Below, in pieces: positions 1 to 8,314 of a DNA stretch of 64,000 nucleotides. The stretch is taken from positions 18,334 through 82,333 of the forward strand of contig CAKXKM010000001.1 of the NCBI GenBank assembly GCA_934876235.1, written 5' to 3'. Position 1 is the first letter of the stretch, and each line of letters starts with the position of its first letter. The position numbers and the translations under genes were made by a program. The DNA comes from Collinsella sp. AF02-46-1. GTDB taxonomy: Bacteria > Actinomycetota > Coriobacteriia > Coriobacteriales > Coriobacteriaceae. Below the pieces are notes generated by a model, which saw only the letters and a list, made by a program, of their open reading frames with translations, was not told the DNA's origin and ran no database searches.

Positions 1-226
1 TTTCGACTGAAAGGGCCACGACCTCGGCCGAGCGTTCGTACCCTGCCGGAGTCAAACCGTTGTTGAGGTCGTCGGCCAAAAACGCCATCAGTGCCTCGGT
101 GGCATGGGCAATCGCTTCTTCGCGCGTATCGCCATCGGCAAAGGCGCCGGGAATCTGCGGGAAGCTAGCGCAGTAACCATCGTCTTCTTTTATGAGAACG
201 CAGTCATAGGTAAATCGCTGCCTCAT
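1..226 (-). CDS. hicB: HicB-family antitoxin, partial (C-terminus beyond the window)
   Basis: About 75 residues of the N-terminal HicB fold are visible, reading MRQRFTYDCVLIKEDDGYCA and then an SFPQIPGAFADG stretch, the degraded RNase-H-like segment usual for HicB. ATG at 226-224 is preceded by GGAGG five bases upstream. It lies 11 bp downstream of hicA on the same strand, so the two are cotranscribed. HicB antitoxins bind HicA and usually repress the operon through a C-terminal DNA-binding domain, which would lie outside the window. Confidence is high for the family; the end is not seen. Confidence 0.88.
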   Translation of the reverse strand, partial: MRQRFTYDCVLIKEDDGYCASFPQIPGAFADGDTREEAIAHATEALMAFLADDLNNGLTPAGYERSAEVVALSVE

Positions 227-237
227 TTTGCCTCCAA

Positions 238-423
238 CTACCATCCAGCTTGGCGACGAATACTTGCCCACGTGCCCTTCTTTGGTCGATCACCACCAGA
301 GCCGTTCACGGTGACAACGCGGTCACCAGAAACATACTTAGCATGACTACCGACTTGCGCGACCTTCACGAATCCATCGTGCTTGAGTAGGGCAATGATT
401 TCCCGAAAGGTAGGAGGTTGCAT
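238..423 (-). CDS. hicA: HicA-family toxin (mRNA interferase)
   Basis: A 61-residue dsRBD-like HicA/YcfA protein. The expected catalytic His is H27 in QVGSHAKYVS, followed by the basic C-terminus GTWASIRRQAGW. HicA toxins cleave mRNA during stress and are neutralised by the adjacent HicB. The gene order hicA-hicB on the minus strand, with an 11-bp gap, matches the commonest arrangement. An AT-rich palindrome lies about 25 bp upstream of its start. The family call is secure; that it is active is inferred from the intact His and length. Confidence 0.9.
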   Translation of the reverse strand: MQPPTFREIIALLKHDGFVKVAQVGSHAKYVSGDRVVTVNGSGGDRPKKGTWASIRRQAGW

Positions 424-448
424 GGGCCGACCTCTTTCAGCCGTCCTA

Positions 449-468
449 ATTATAAACTACTTTATAAT
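449..468 (-). promoter_or_regulatory. Palindromic operator candidate for hicAB
   Basis: Perfect 8-bp arms ATTATAAA and TTTATAAT flank a 4-bp spacer, 25 bp upstream of the hicA start, in a short AT-rich patch. HicB proteins autoregulate through palindromes in this position, so this is the likely operator and probably overlaps the promoter. Confidence 0.5.
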
Positions 469-491
469 TTTTGCTAACCAGTTAATAAATA

Positions 492-1766
492 TTACTGGCG
501 TTGCTTGGGCTCGGTGACGATGGCTCGGACAATGCGGGGGCGATCGGTGAGGTCGTGGACGATACGCACGTCCGAAAGGCCTGCTTGACGACAGAGCTCG
601 GCCGCGGCGTCGAGCGCGCCCTCGTAGAGCTCGCAGGCAAACAGGCCGCCGGCACGCAGCATGTAGGGCGCCGCGTTGAGCAGGCGGCGGAAGATATCGA
701 GACCGTCGGCACCGCCCTCGAGCGCCAGATCGGGCTCAAAGTCCTTGACCTCATGCGGCAGCGAGCGCATGACGTCGGTCGGGATGTAAGGTGGGTTGGA
801 GACGAGCACATCAAAGGTGCCCCACTCTTCGCGGGGAATGGAACTCACCAGGTTTGTGAGGCTGAAGGCGACCTCGTCGGACGTGAGGCCAAGCGCATCA
901 CGGTTTTTGGTGGCCAGATCGATGGCGCGCGGCTCGATATCGGTAGCAGTGCAGGTAACGTGGCCGCGGCGCTCCCAGGCAAGGGAGAGCGAAATGCAGC
1001 CCGTGCCGCAGCCGACCTCGAGAACGCGGGCAGTGCGGGGCTCGGCTGGGGCAGATACGTTGGCCTCGGCGGCATCTTGCGCGGGAGTCGCCTGTTGGTC
1101 GTTGTCCTCAATGGCGATGCCGTATTCGTCGAGCTCGGGCTCGGGGGTTTCCATGGCCTCTGCTTCTGCCGCTTCGGCTTCTGCCGCCTGCGCGGCGGCT
1201 TCCTCGGCCTCGCGATCGGCCAGTTCCTCGGCATAAGCGCGACTGCCCAGCACATCGCCGCCTAGCGCCGCCTCGTCGGCAGCTGTGAGGTTGGCGGCAC
1301 GGCGCTCGGCCGTCGCTCGCTCGTCGGCCAATGCGGCCTCGGCCTTGCGTGCCTCCTCGACCTCATCGTTCCAAGGCAGCTCAACACGCTGACGGGCAGC
1401 GGCCTCGGGGCTCAGTACCTCGGCATCCAGATAATTGAGGACTTCCTCGACGAGCATCTCGGTCTCGGGGCGCGGAATGAGCACACCGGGGGCGCACGCG
1501 ACGTCGATCATGCGAAACTGCGTGCTGCCCGTGATGTATTGCAGCGGCTCGCCCTTAGCGCGGCGGACAACGGCCGCATGCATGGTCTCGAGCTGGGCCG
1601 CGTTAAGCGTCTCGTCCATACGCATATATAGGTCAATGCGCGCCAGGCCCGTGGCGGCGCACAGCAGCCACTCGGCAGAAAGACGGGGGTGCTCCTCGCC
1701 GCGCTCGGCCAGGTACTCCTTGGTCCACTCGAGACAACGCTTGATGGTCCAAATCTCGTTTGCCAT
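492..1766 (-). CDS. prmC: Peptide chain release factor N5-glutamine methyltransferase with a long acidic insertion
   Basis: PrmC (HemK) methylates the Gln of the GGQ motif of RF1 and RF2 using S-adenosylmethionine. Seen here: the N-terminal helical domain with QYITGSTQFR and LIPRPETE (residues 76-103), SAM motif VLEVGCGTG (248-256), and catalytic NPPY (324-327). The protein is 424 residues against roughly 280 in the family. The excess is an Ala/Glu-rich, predicted disordered insertion at about residues 115-243, between the two domains. The start ATG at 1766 was chosen because GGGAGGG lies just upstream and PrmC homology begins there. Its target RF1 is encoded upstream (prfA) on the same strand, but about 590 bp away. 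Confidence 0.92.
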   Translation of the reverse strand: MANEIWTIKRCLEWTKEYLAERGEEHPRLSAEWLLCAATGLARIDLYMRMDETLNAAQLETMHAAVVRRAKGEPLQYITGSTQFRMIDVACAPGVLIPRPETEMLVEEVLNYLDAEVLSPEAAARQRVELPWNDEVEEARKAEAALADERATAERRAANLTAADEAALGGDVLGSRAYAEELADREAEEAAAQAAEAEAAEAEAMETPEPELDEYGIAIEDNDQQATPAQDAAEANVSAPAEPRTARVLEVGCGTGCISLSLAWERRGHVTCTATDIEPRAIDLATKNRDALGLTSDEVAFSLTNLVSSIPREEWGTFDVLVSNPPYIPTDVMRSLPHEVKDFEPDLALEGGADGLDIFRRLLNAAPYMLRAGGLFACELYEGALDAAAELCRQAGLSDVRIVHDLTDRPRIVRAIVTEPKQRQ

Positions 1767-2193
1767 GGGGCCCTCCCCTCTTAAGCGCCGGACGGCGCGC
1801 GAATGTCGGAGCAGATTGTAAGCGAGGCCAGCGCTTGGCAAGGGGCGATTGAAGGCGATTATCGAGAATCAGCCCAGAATTTTGCACCGAGCTCGCTCAA
1901 AGTGTTCATTCGCTGACGTCTAAATTTGCATTCGTCAAGCTTTTGGCAAGGTTGCCCCAAAACTGACCAATATCTAACCAAGAACTTGCCACATCGCTTG
2001 ACGCACGACCCATCAAAAATCGCTCCGCGACTTCTTGAACGATATTTTGAGCAATATTTTCGATAGCAGATATATGCCGTCAATTACCTTAAGCAGGTAA
2101 GCAGCTCAAATGACATCACAGCCGACTGAATAAAATATCAAGGCAATGTCACCAATGACTCCCTACGGATCATTTGACAACCAAGGAAACGCC
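1767..2193. other. Gene-free, AT-richer spacer between prfA and prmC
   Basis: No convincing coding sequence. A 74-codon open frame at 1859-2083 (minus) has no recognisable domain or good ribosome site. The stretch is noticeably richer in A+T than its neighbours. It must hold the prmC promoter unless prmC is read through from prfA across the structured repeat. Confidence 0.5.
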
Positions 2194-2357
2194 GATGTTT
2201 TGGCAATGTCAGCGAGCGACGTCCAGAGCGAACAAGTTGGCATGAAAAAGGCAAGGCATAGACCTTCTGGTCATGCCTTGCCTTTTGAATGACAAATTGT
2301 CGCTCTGGGCGGCGCGCAGCGTCGAGCAGTTACGGCGTTTGGTAAAACGCCGTAACT
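2194..2357 (-). repeat. Structured intergenic repeat, copy A (after prfA)
   Basis: Three nested or adjacent hairpins. Stem I: 13 perfect bp, 2328-2340 with 2345-2357, whose outer base overlaps the prfA stop codon. Stem II: 2223-2235 with 2297-2308 (CCAGAGCG/CGCTCTGG core). Stem III: 2246-2264 with 2269-2286, 18 bp with one bulge. The linker GCAGCGTCGA (plus strand) is identical in all four copies (also 8151, 11924, 31648). The sequence differs between copies while pairing is kept. No T-run follows stem I on the prfA strand, so a simple intrinsic terminator is not obvious. Confidence 0.8.
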
Positions 2358-3424
2358 TAAACAGCCTGTGCCAGCTTCTCGGCACGCTCGGCGGCGGCGA
2401 GCGCCTCGATGACGGTGCCGAGCTGGTCGCCCAGGAGGACGCCGTTGTAGGTGGAGTTGAAGCCGATGCGGTGATCGGTCACGCGGTCCTGGGGCTGGTT
2501 GTAGGTACGGATCTTCTCGGAACGGTTGCCGTGGCCGATCTGGCTCTGGCGCTCGGCACCGAGCTCCGCCTGCTGCTTCTCGAGCTCCATCTCGTACAGA
2601 CGGGCGCGCAGCATCTGCATGCAGACTTCGCGGTTCTGGATCTGGGAGCGCTGTTCCTGCGACTGCACCACGGTGTTGGTGGGCAGGTGGGTGATGCGCA
2701 CGGCAGAATAAGTGGTGTTAACGCACTGACCGCCAGGGCCGGAGGCGCAGTAGGTGTCGATGCGCAGGTCGGACTGGTTGATCTGGACGTCGATTTCCTC
2801 GGCCTCGGGAAGTACGGCGACGGTTGCCGTGGAGGTCTGGATGCGACCCTGGGACTCGGTCTTGGGGACACGCTGGACACGGTGCACGCCGGACTCGAAC
2901 TTCATGACGGAGTAGACGCGGTCGCCCTCGACCTTGAACTCAATGGACTTAAAGCCGCCGGCCTCGCTGGGGCTGGAGTCGAGCACGGTGGTCTTCCAGC
3001 CGCGCGACTCACAGAAGCGCTGATACATCTTGTACAGATCGCCGGCAAAGATGGCCGCCTCGTCGCCACCGGCGGCGGAGCGAATCTCGACGATGGTGTT
3101 CTTGTCGTCGTTGGGGTCGCTCGGGATGAGCATGTACTTAATGTCTTCCTCGAGCTGGGGAAGCTTGGCCTCGTTTTCGGAGATGTCCATCTGGAGCATC
3201 TCCTTCTCATCGGCATCGGTAGTATCGTGGAGCATTTCCTTGGCAGCCTCGATGTCATCGAGCGCGCCGATGTACTCGCGCGAGGCGGCGATGAGGTCGG
3301 ACTGGTGCGCGTACTCCTTGTTGAGACGCGTGAACTCCTTGATGTCGGAGGCAACGGCCGGGTCGGAAAGCTTCTTCTCGAGCTCCTCGTAGGCCTTGAT
3401 AATCTTTTCGAGCTTGTCGCGCAT
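2357..3424 (-). CDS. prfA: Peptide chain release factor 1
   Basis: RF1 recognises UAA/UAG at the ribosomal A site and triggers peptide release. The 355-residue length fits the family. The catalytic GGQ is in ASGPGGQCVNTTYSAVRI. The anticodon-like P-x-T tripeptide is PKT within HRVQRVPKTESQGRIQTS, at the position of PAT/PET in other RF1 proteins. The start has AAGGAG upstream. It is the methylation target of PrmC encoded downstream. The TAA stop touches stem I of structured repeat copy A. Confidence 0.97.
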   Translation of the reverse strand: MRDKLEKIIKAYEELEKKLSDPAVASDIKEFTRLNKEYAHQSDLIAASREYIGALDDIEAAKEMLHDTTDADEKEMLQMDISENEAKLPQLEEDIKYMLIPSDPNDDKNTIVEIRSAAGGDEAAIFAGDLYKMYQRFCESRGWKTTVLDSSPSEAGGFKSIEFKVEGDRVYSVMKFESGVHRVQRVPKTESQGRIQTSTATVAVLPEAEEIDVQINQSDLRIDTYCASGPGGQCVNTTYSAVRITHLPTNTVVQSQEQRSQIQNREVCMQMLRARLYEMELEKQQAELGAERQSQIGHGNRSEKIRTYNQPQDRVTDHRIGFNSTYNGVLLGDQLGTVIEALAAAERAEKLAQAV

Positions 3425-3621
3425 GGCGGGACTCCTTTATATGCGTGAAGGTGAAAATCGGCAGAGTTGATGGGGCGCGCGGCGCCACTGTGGGGGTAAG
3501 CCCGGCTAGAACATGTCGATCTTCAGATACATGCGCATCCCTTCGCGTATGGGGTACATAGTTGCGGTCTAACCCATACATGATAGCGTGCGCAGGCAAA
3601 CCTGCATATAACCCGCACGGA

Positions 3622-3652
3622 ATGTGACAAAGGGACAGTCCCTTTGTCACAT
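3622..3652. repeat. 31-bp perfect palindrome, copy 1 of the GTGACAAAGGGAC family
   Basis: Fifteen-base arms (ATGTGACAAAGGGAC and its complement) flank a single A. It lies 1 nt beyond the stop codon of the M20 peptidase gene. The rest of the 3425-3653 gap upstream of prfA shows no gene. A second perfect copy at 39767 carries a compensated base-pair change. Degenerate copies lie at 10328 and 15389. Confidence 0.85.
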
Positions 3653-3653
3653 C

Positions 3654-5069
3654 CTAGAGCGTTTGAAGCAGAGCGATGAGGAAGCGAACGCCCTGGAGGT
3701 AGGCGCGGCGGGTAATGCGCTCGTTGGTGCCGTGGACGCCGCGATCGCACTCGTCATCGTCGACCACAAACGCCGAAAAACGAATGCATTCGGAGCAAAT
3801 GTGCTGGTAGTTGGCAGCGTCGGTCGCGCCGATCACGGTCGAGGGGACAATCGCCAACGGCTCGGATGATCCGTTTTCCTCCGTCCCCTTTGGATCGCGG
3901 AAATAGCGGGCAGCGATGGAGCGAACCGCCTCGAGGCCGGGACCACCGATGCGCGGGGACGGCGAGGGCTCGGAGCTGCCGGGGCCCAGCTCCACTTCGA
4001 CACGACCGGCAAGGTCCGCCCCGGCAACCGCCTCACGGCAGCGCGCCACAACGTCGGCCACGCTCGTGCCCTCGAGCATGCGGAAGTTAATGTTGGCCCA
4101 CATATCCTGCGGCATTACGTTGGCGCCGGCGCTGCCTCCCTCGATCTGCGTGGGCGCGCAGGTGGTCGTCACCAGCGGATAGAGCTTTTTGCTGGCGAGG
4201 CACTCGCGCACGATGGCATCCCCGTTGGCGGCAATCTCATCCGCCGTGTAGAGCCCCAGCTCGACAAGCTGCGCGGCAAGCAGGTCCGTGACGCGCGTCG
4301 GCCACTCGATATCGCAGATTGCGGCGATGGCACGGCTGAGCACCTCGAGCGACGTGCCGCCGTAGGGGTTAGACGAATGCCCGCCCTCGCTACGCGTCCT
4401 CAACACGATATCGGCGTAGCCCTTTTCGGCCAGGTCGGCATGCATAAGCCAGCCCTCGCCCGCGCCGTACTCGGCAGCCGAAACGATACGGTAGTCACCC
4501 TCGTCGATCAGGAACTCGAGCTCAACACCGCGCTCCTCGAGCACGCGGCCGATAGCTCCAGCGCCGTACTGCGTGGTTTCCTCGTCCTGGCCAAAGGCGA
4601 GCAACAGCGAACGCTTGTGCTCCCAACCGTGCGCCAACGCATACTCAACCGCCTCGAGAATGCCTGCGACCTGATCCTTCATGTCGATAGCGCCGCGACC
4701 CCAAATGTAGGTGTCGTCCACCTGTCCGCTAAAGGGGGCGTGCGTCCAGTCGGCCTCGGTACCCGGCACCACGGGGACCACGTCCATGTGGCCCATGAGC
4801 ATGACGGGTTTGAGGGCGGAGTCGGAGCCGGAAAGCGTCACCAGCAACGAACGATCGATGAGCTCAGCCTTACCCGCCGCAAATACGTGCGGCCAGGCCT
4901 GCTGCATATACGCGCGCAGGTCGTCGAAGGGCTGCCAATCCACCGCCTCGGCATCCATGCTCGAAATGGTCGGAAACGACAGCACGCGGCCCAAGCGCTC
5001 GCACGCGCCGGCCTCGTCTATATCGGCAAAATCGTCCTCATGCGCAAAGAAGCGCCAAACCTCGGCCAT
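3654..5069 (-). CDS. M20-family metallopeptidase (dipeptidase/deacylase type)
   Basis: A 471-residue zinc-dependent M20 hydrolase. Metal-site motifs are visible: MGHMDVVPVVPG, GRGAIDMKDQ with the bridging Asp, and FGQDEETTQYGA carrying the general-base Glu. Family members cleave dipeptides or N-acyl amino acids in the cytoplasm. It starts 72 bp after an amino-acid ABC transporter ATPase gene on the same strand, so it probably processes peptides or acyl-amino acids brought in by, or linked to, that system. The substrate is unknown. ATG at 5069 is preceded by GAAAGGA. Confidence 0.9.
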   Translation of the reverse strand: MAEVWRFFAHEDDFADIDEAGACERLGRVLSFPTISSMDAEAVDWQPFDDLRAYMQQAWPHVFAAGKAELIDRSLLVTLSGSDSALKPVMLMGHMDVVPVVPGTEADWTHAPFSGQVDDTYIWGRGAIDMKDQVAGILEAVEYALAHGWEHKRSLLLAFGQDEETTQYGAGAIGRVLEERGVELEFLIDEGDYRIVSAAEYGAGEGWLMHADLAEKGYADIVLRTRSEGGHSSNPYGGTSLEVLSRAIAAICDIEWPTRVTDLLAAQLVELGLYTADEIAANGDAIVRECLASKKLYPLVTTTCAPTQIEGGSAGANVMPQDMWANINFRMLEGTSVADVVARCREAVAGADLAGRVEVELGPGSSEPSPSPRIGGPGLEAVRSIAARYFRDPKGTEENGSSEPLAIVPSTVIGATDAANYQHICSECIRFSAFVVDDDECDRGVHGTNERITRRAYLQGVRFLIALLQTL

Positions 5070-5141
5070 GACATCCTTTCGATTGTGACGACAAAGGCCG
5101 CCCCACGGGAGCGGCCCTGCAACGTAAGCGTTTGCGGTCGG

Positions 5142-5927
5142 TTATTTGTCCTCGAGATAACGCGAGAGGAACTCGCGGGTGCGCTGGTGCTTAGGATTGC
5201 CAAAGAGCTCAGCCGGCGCGGCGTCCTCGAGCACCACGCCCTGGTCCATAAAGACCACGCGGTCGGACACGGTACGCGCGAAGGCCATCTCGTGGGTAAC
5301 GACGACCATGGTCATGCCGTCGGCGGCGAGCTTGCGCATGACCTCGAGCACCTCGCCCACGATCTCGGGGTCGAGTGCGGAGGTCGGCTCGTCGAACAGC
5401 ATGATCTGCGGATTCATGCACAGGGCGCGGGCGATGGCCACGCGCTGTTTTTGACCACCGGACAGGCGACCAACGGCGGCGTGCGCGAACTTTTCGAGTC
5501 CCACGCTCGTCAGATGCTCCATCGCGACCTTCTCGGCCTCGGCCTTGCTCATCTTTTTGAGCGTGACGGGCGCGAGCGTGCAGTTGTCGAGCACATCCAT
5601 GTTGTTGAACAGGTTAAAGCCCTGGAACACCATGCCGATGTCCTCGCGCAATTTGTTGATGTTGCAGCGCTCGGCCGTGAGGTCCTGGCCGTGGAACCAG
5701 ATGTGGCCCGCGTCCGGGGTCTCGAGCAGGTTGAGGCAGCGCAGGAAGGTCGATTTGCCCGAGCCCGAGGCGCCGATGATGGTGACAACCTCACCGGGAT
5801 TGACGGACAGGTCGATGCCCTTGAGCACCTCGAGCGAACCAAAGCTCTTGCGCAGGCCCTCGACGCGGATGAGCGGCTCATTGGTCTGTGCGGCGGCCGC
5901 AACGCCGGTAATGGCGGTATCTGCCAT
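5142..5927 (-). CDS. Polar amino acid ABC transporter, ATP-binding subunit
   Basis: A 261-residue GlnQ/HisP-type ATPase. Walker A is GASGSGKST, the signature is LSGGQKQR, Walker B is [12 protein letters not shown], and the switch His is in VVTHEMAFA. It would energise the permease encoded 22 bp upstream. The first 13-15 residues ([15 protein letters not shown]) are a non-conserved Ala-rich lead. ATG at 5927 was chosen over an upstream in-frame ATG because GAGGAG lies 7 bp before it. Third gene of the operon SBP-permease-ATPase-peptidase. Confidence 0.95.
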   Translation of the reverse strand: MADTAITGVAAAAQTNEPLIRVEGLRKSFGSLEVLKGIDLSVNPGEVVTIIGASGSGKSTFLRCLNLLETPDAGHIWFHGQDLTAERCNINKLREDIGMVFQGFNLFNNMDVLDNCTLAPVTLKKMSKAEAEKVAMEHLTSVGLEKFAHAAVGRLSGGQKQRVAIARALCMNPQIMLFDEPTSALDPEIVGEVLEVMRKLAADGMTMVVVTHEMAFARTVSDRVVFMDQGVVLEDAAPAELFGNPKHQRTREFLSRYLEDK

Positions 5928-5949
5928 GATGATTCTCCTCGTCTTAAGC

Positions 5950-7098
5950 CTAGTTGGAGCTGGGCAACGTTGCCGGGGCCTCGGCGCCGAGCTTTTTGCC
6001 AAAGGCCTCGAGTAGGCGGCTCGCCACGAGCGTCAGGATCAGGTAGACCACGAGCGCCACGCAGTAGACCTCCATCTGGCGGTAGTACACGCCGGCGACC
6101 GTGGTAGTAGCGTACATGAGGTCGAACACGCCGATGACCGAGAGCACCGACGAATCCTTGATGTTGATGATGAGCTCGTTGGTGAGCGCAGGAATCGCGT
6201 TTTTAATGCCCTGGGGGAACACGACCTTGCGCATAGCCTGCCACTGCGACAGGCCCAGCGAGCGCGCTGCCTCGGCCTGGCCGGGATCGATGGACTCGAT
6301 GCCGCCGCGCAGGACCTCCATCATGTAGGCGGTGGAGTTGAGCGAGATGGTGACGAGGCCAGCGGTAAAGGTACTCCAGATCTGGTTGGCCTGGGCGGTC
6401 TCGAAGCCCATGCCGCGCAGGACGGTAAAGCCCGCATAGTAGATGAGCAGGCCCTGGACCATCATGGGCGTGCCGCGCACGATGGTGGAGTAGACGGTCG
6501 CAAAGCCGCGGCCGATGCTCTTAAAGAAGCGCACCAGATCGTTGTCTACGCGGTCGAAGGTCTGAATACGCAGGAACACAAAGAGCAGCGCCAGGAAGAA
6601 TGCGATGACGGTGCCGAAGGTGGCAAGCGCGATGGTGATCTCGATGCCACGGATGAAGAAGTCGCCGCTCTTGTAGGTCATGTAGACCAGGCTCGACAAA
6701 AAGTCGCTGGGGTTGGAATCCGAGACAATGCTCACCTGCACCAGATCGATAAACGACATGACGCAGCGGTCCACGAAAAAGATCGCCGCGATGGCGACCA
6801 CGACGTAGCTGCCCAGGCGTGCGCCACGGCGGCAACGCTCGGAGGCGAACGGCGACTTTTCGCGATAGTCGTTCCAGTGCATGAGCTTGGTGACCAGCGC
6901 CGCCGCCGACACGACGAGCCAGGCCCAAAGAATCGCCCAAAGGCAATCTTGGAACACGCCCGTGGGAGCCAGGAAGCTCAGCGGTGTGGGGTTGCGCTGG
7001 CTAAACGCCAGGCCGAGCGCCGCGATAACGCTCGTGCCCAGGTATACATAACGGTGGTCGGCCTTGATAAAGGAGGCCAGACGATTAATGGCTTTCAT
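5950..7098 (-). CDS. Amino acid ABC transporter permease with N-terminal membrane extension
   Basis: At 382 residues it is clearly longer than the roughly 220-residue HisM/GlnP permeases. The C-terminal part (from about residue 155) carries the BPD_transp_1 fold with the ATPase-contacting EAA loop ([20 protein letters not shown]). The first 150 residues add about three hydrophobic segments plus hydrophilic loops. It sits between the substrate-binding protein gene (10 bp upstream) and the ATPase gene (22 bp downstream). The function of the extension is not evident. Amino-acid import is inferred from family and context. Confidence 0.92.
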   Translation of the reverse strand: MKAINRLASFIKADHRYVYLGTSVIAALGLAFSQRNPTPLSFLAPTGVFQDCLWAILWAWLVVSAAALVTKLMHWNDYREKSPFASERCRRGARLGSYVVVAIAAIFFVDRCVMSFIDLVQVSIVSDSNPSDFLSSLVYMTYKSGDFFIRGIEITIALATFGTVIAFFLALLFVFLRIQTFDRVDNDLVRFFKSIGRGFATVYSTIVRGTPMMVQGLLIYYAGFTVLRGMGFETAQANQIWSTFTAGLVTISLNSTAYMMEVLRGGIESIDPGQAEAARSLGLSQWQAMRKVVFPQGIKNAIPALTNELIINIKDSSVLSVIGVFDLMYATTTVAGVYYRQMEVYCVALVVYLILTLVASRLLEAFGKKLGAEAPATLPSSN

Positions 7099-7107
7099 GC
7101 TGCCTCC

Positions 7108-8034
7108 CTATGCCGGCTGACGGTCGAGGCACGCGTCCCACATTTGGTCGCGCTCCTCTTGGCTAATGCCCTTGAGTGTCTTGTCGATGAGCTTAAGCAG
7201 CTTGTCCGAGCCCTTGCGGCAGCCGACGTTTGCCGTGACCTCCTGCTTAAAGCCCTCGCCCTCGGCAAAGTGGATGGGGACGATACCGGGATTTTGGGCC
7301 ATATAGCCCTTTTCGTTCTCCGTGTTGTAGGTCACGGCGTCGCACGTGCCCTGCAGCAGATTCGAAAACACCGTGGGGACCGAATCGACCGGGTTTTTGT
7401 GCACAACGCCCGGGATCTCGTCAATGACAGTGTCGAGCATGGTGTCCTTTTGGCCGAGCACCGTGGCACCGCTGAAGTCGCTGAGCTTGGTGGCGTTTTG
7501 GTAGGGCGAGCCCTCTTTTACGAACAGGCCAAAGTAGCCAATGAAGTACGGGTCGGAAAAGCCGACGGACTCCTCGCGCTCGGGCGTGGCGCTCATGCCG
7601 GCGATGATGAGGTCGATCTGGCCGTTGTTGAGCGAGTCGATAAGGCCCGAGAAGCTCTGCTTGACGGCGACGGGCTCGCCGCCGAGAGCCTTGCAGACGA
7701 TCTTGGCGATCTGCACGTCGTAACCATCGGCATAGGCGCCCTGCACGTTGTCGATGGGGATGGTGTACTCGCTGGCTTCGGAGACCTGCCAGTTGTACGG
7801 GGCGTAGGCCGCCTCCATGCCAATGCGGATCTTGTCCTTGCCGATCACGGAATCGGACAGGTCATCGCGGCCGCCGCCCGTCGTGGGCTGAACTACTTCC
7901 AGCGTGGAGGGGCGCTGGCAACCGGCAAGTGCGCCGGCGACGACAGAAGCGCTCGCAGCGAGAGCGCTACCCAAAAAGATGCGACGGCTGCATACCGGCT
8001 GTGGATGCGCGTCGCGTTGATGGGGAGAATGCAT
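7108..8034 (-). CDS. Amino acid ABC transporter substrate-binding lipoprotein
   Basis: A 308-residue SBP_bac_3 protein. The N-terminus has twin arginines (CSRRIFLGS), a hydrophobic stretch and a lipobox ending ALAGC, so it is likely exported and lipid-anchored, possibly by Tat. The ligand-binding core follows (GMEAAYAPYNW, GYDVQIAKIVCKAL, DLIIAGMSATPERE). It delivers polar amino acids to the downstream permease. ATG at 8034 with AGGGAAGG upstream was chosen over an earlier ATG because the signal peptide then begins normally. First gene of a four-gene minus-strand operon. Confidence 0.94.
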   Translation of the reverse strand: MHSPHQRDAHPQPVCSRRIFLGSALAASASVVAGALAGCQRPSTLEVVQPTTGGGRDDLSDSVIGKDKIRIGMEAAYAPYNWQVSEASEYTIPIDNVQGAYADGYDVQIAKIVCKALGGEPVAVKQSFSGLIDSLNNGQIDLIIAGMSATPEREESVGFSDPYFIGYFGLFVKEGSPYQNATKLSDFSGATVLGQKDTMLDTVIDEIPGVVHKNPVDSVPTVFSNLLQGTCDAVTYNTENEKGYMAQNPGIVPIHFAEGEGFKQEVTANVGCRKGSDKLLKLIDKTLKGISQEERDQMWDACLDRQPA

Positions 8035-8150
8035 AATCTGCCTTCCCTGTTGAATCGTATGCTGACGACTTAACAGGATATACGCCAGCGACCAGCAGCG
8101 CAGCACAAGCTCGAAAAATTAATAGACACACGGTAGTCATTGGGAGCGTC

Positions 8151-8313
8151 GATGTTTTGGCAATGCCAGCGAGCGCCGCCCAGAGCGAACAAGTTAGCAT
8201 GAAAAAGGCAAGGCATAGACCTTCTGGTCATGCCTTGCCTTTTGAATGACAAATTGTCGCTCTGGGTGGCGCGCAGCGTCGACCGGTCCGTCGTTCGTTA
8301 GAACGGCGGAACC
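8151..8313 (-). repeat. Structured intergenic repeat, copy B (after aldose-epimerase gene)
   Basis: Nearly identical to copy A through stems II and III, but stem I has changed to GGTCCGTCGTTC with GAACGGCGG-A-ACC, the pairing being mostly retained. One position is a G-U wobble if read on the plus strand but a C-A mismatch on the minus. Its right end is one base from the TAG of the gene at 8315. Its left part lies in the upstream region of the ABC operon starting at 8034. Confidence 0.8.
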
Positions 8314-8314
8314 T

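Noticed and set aside
2328..2357. Stem I of structured repeat as the intrinsic terminator of prfA
   Set aside because: No T-run follows on the prfA strand, and the related copy C lies inside an operon; termination is not excluded but not supported.
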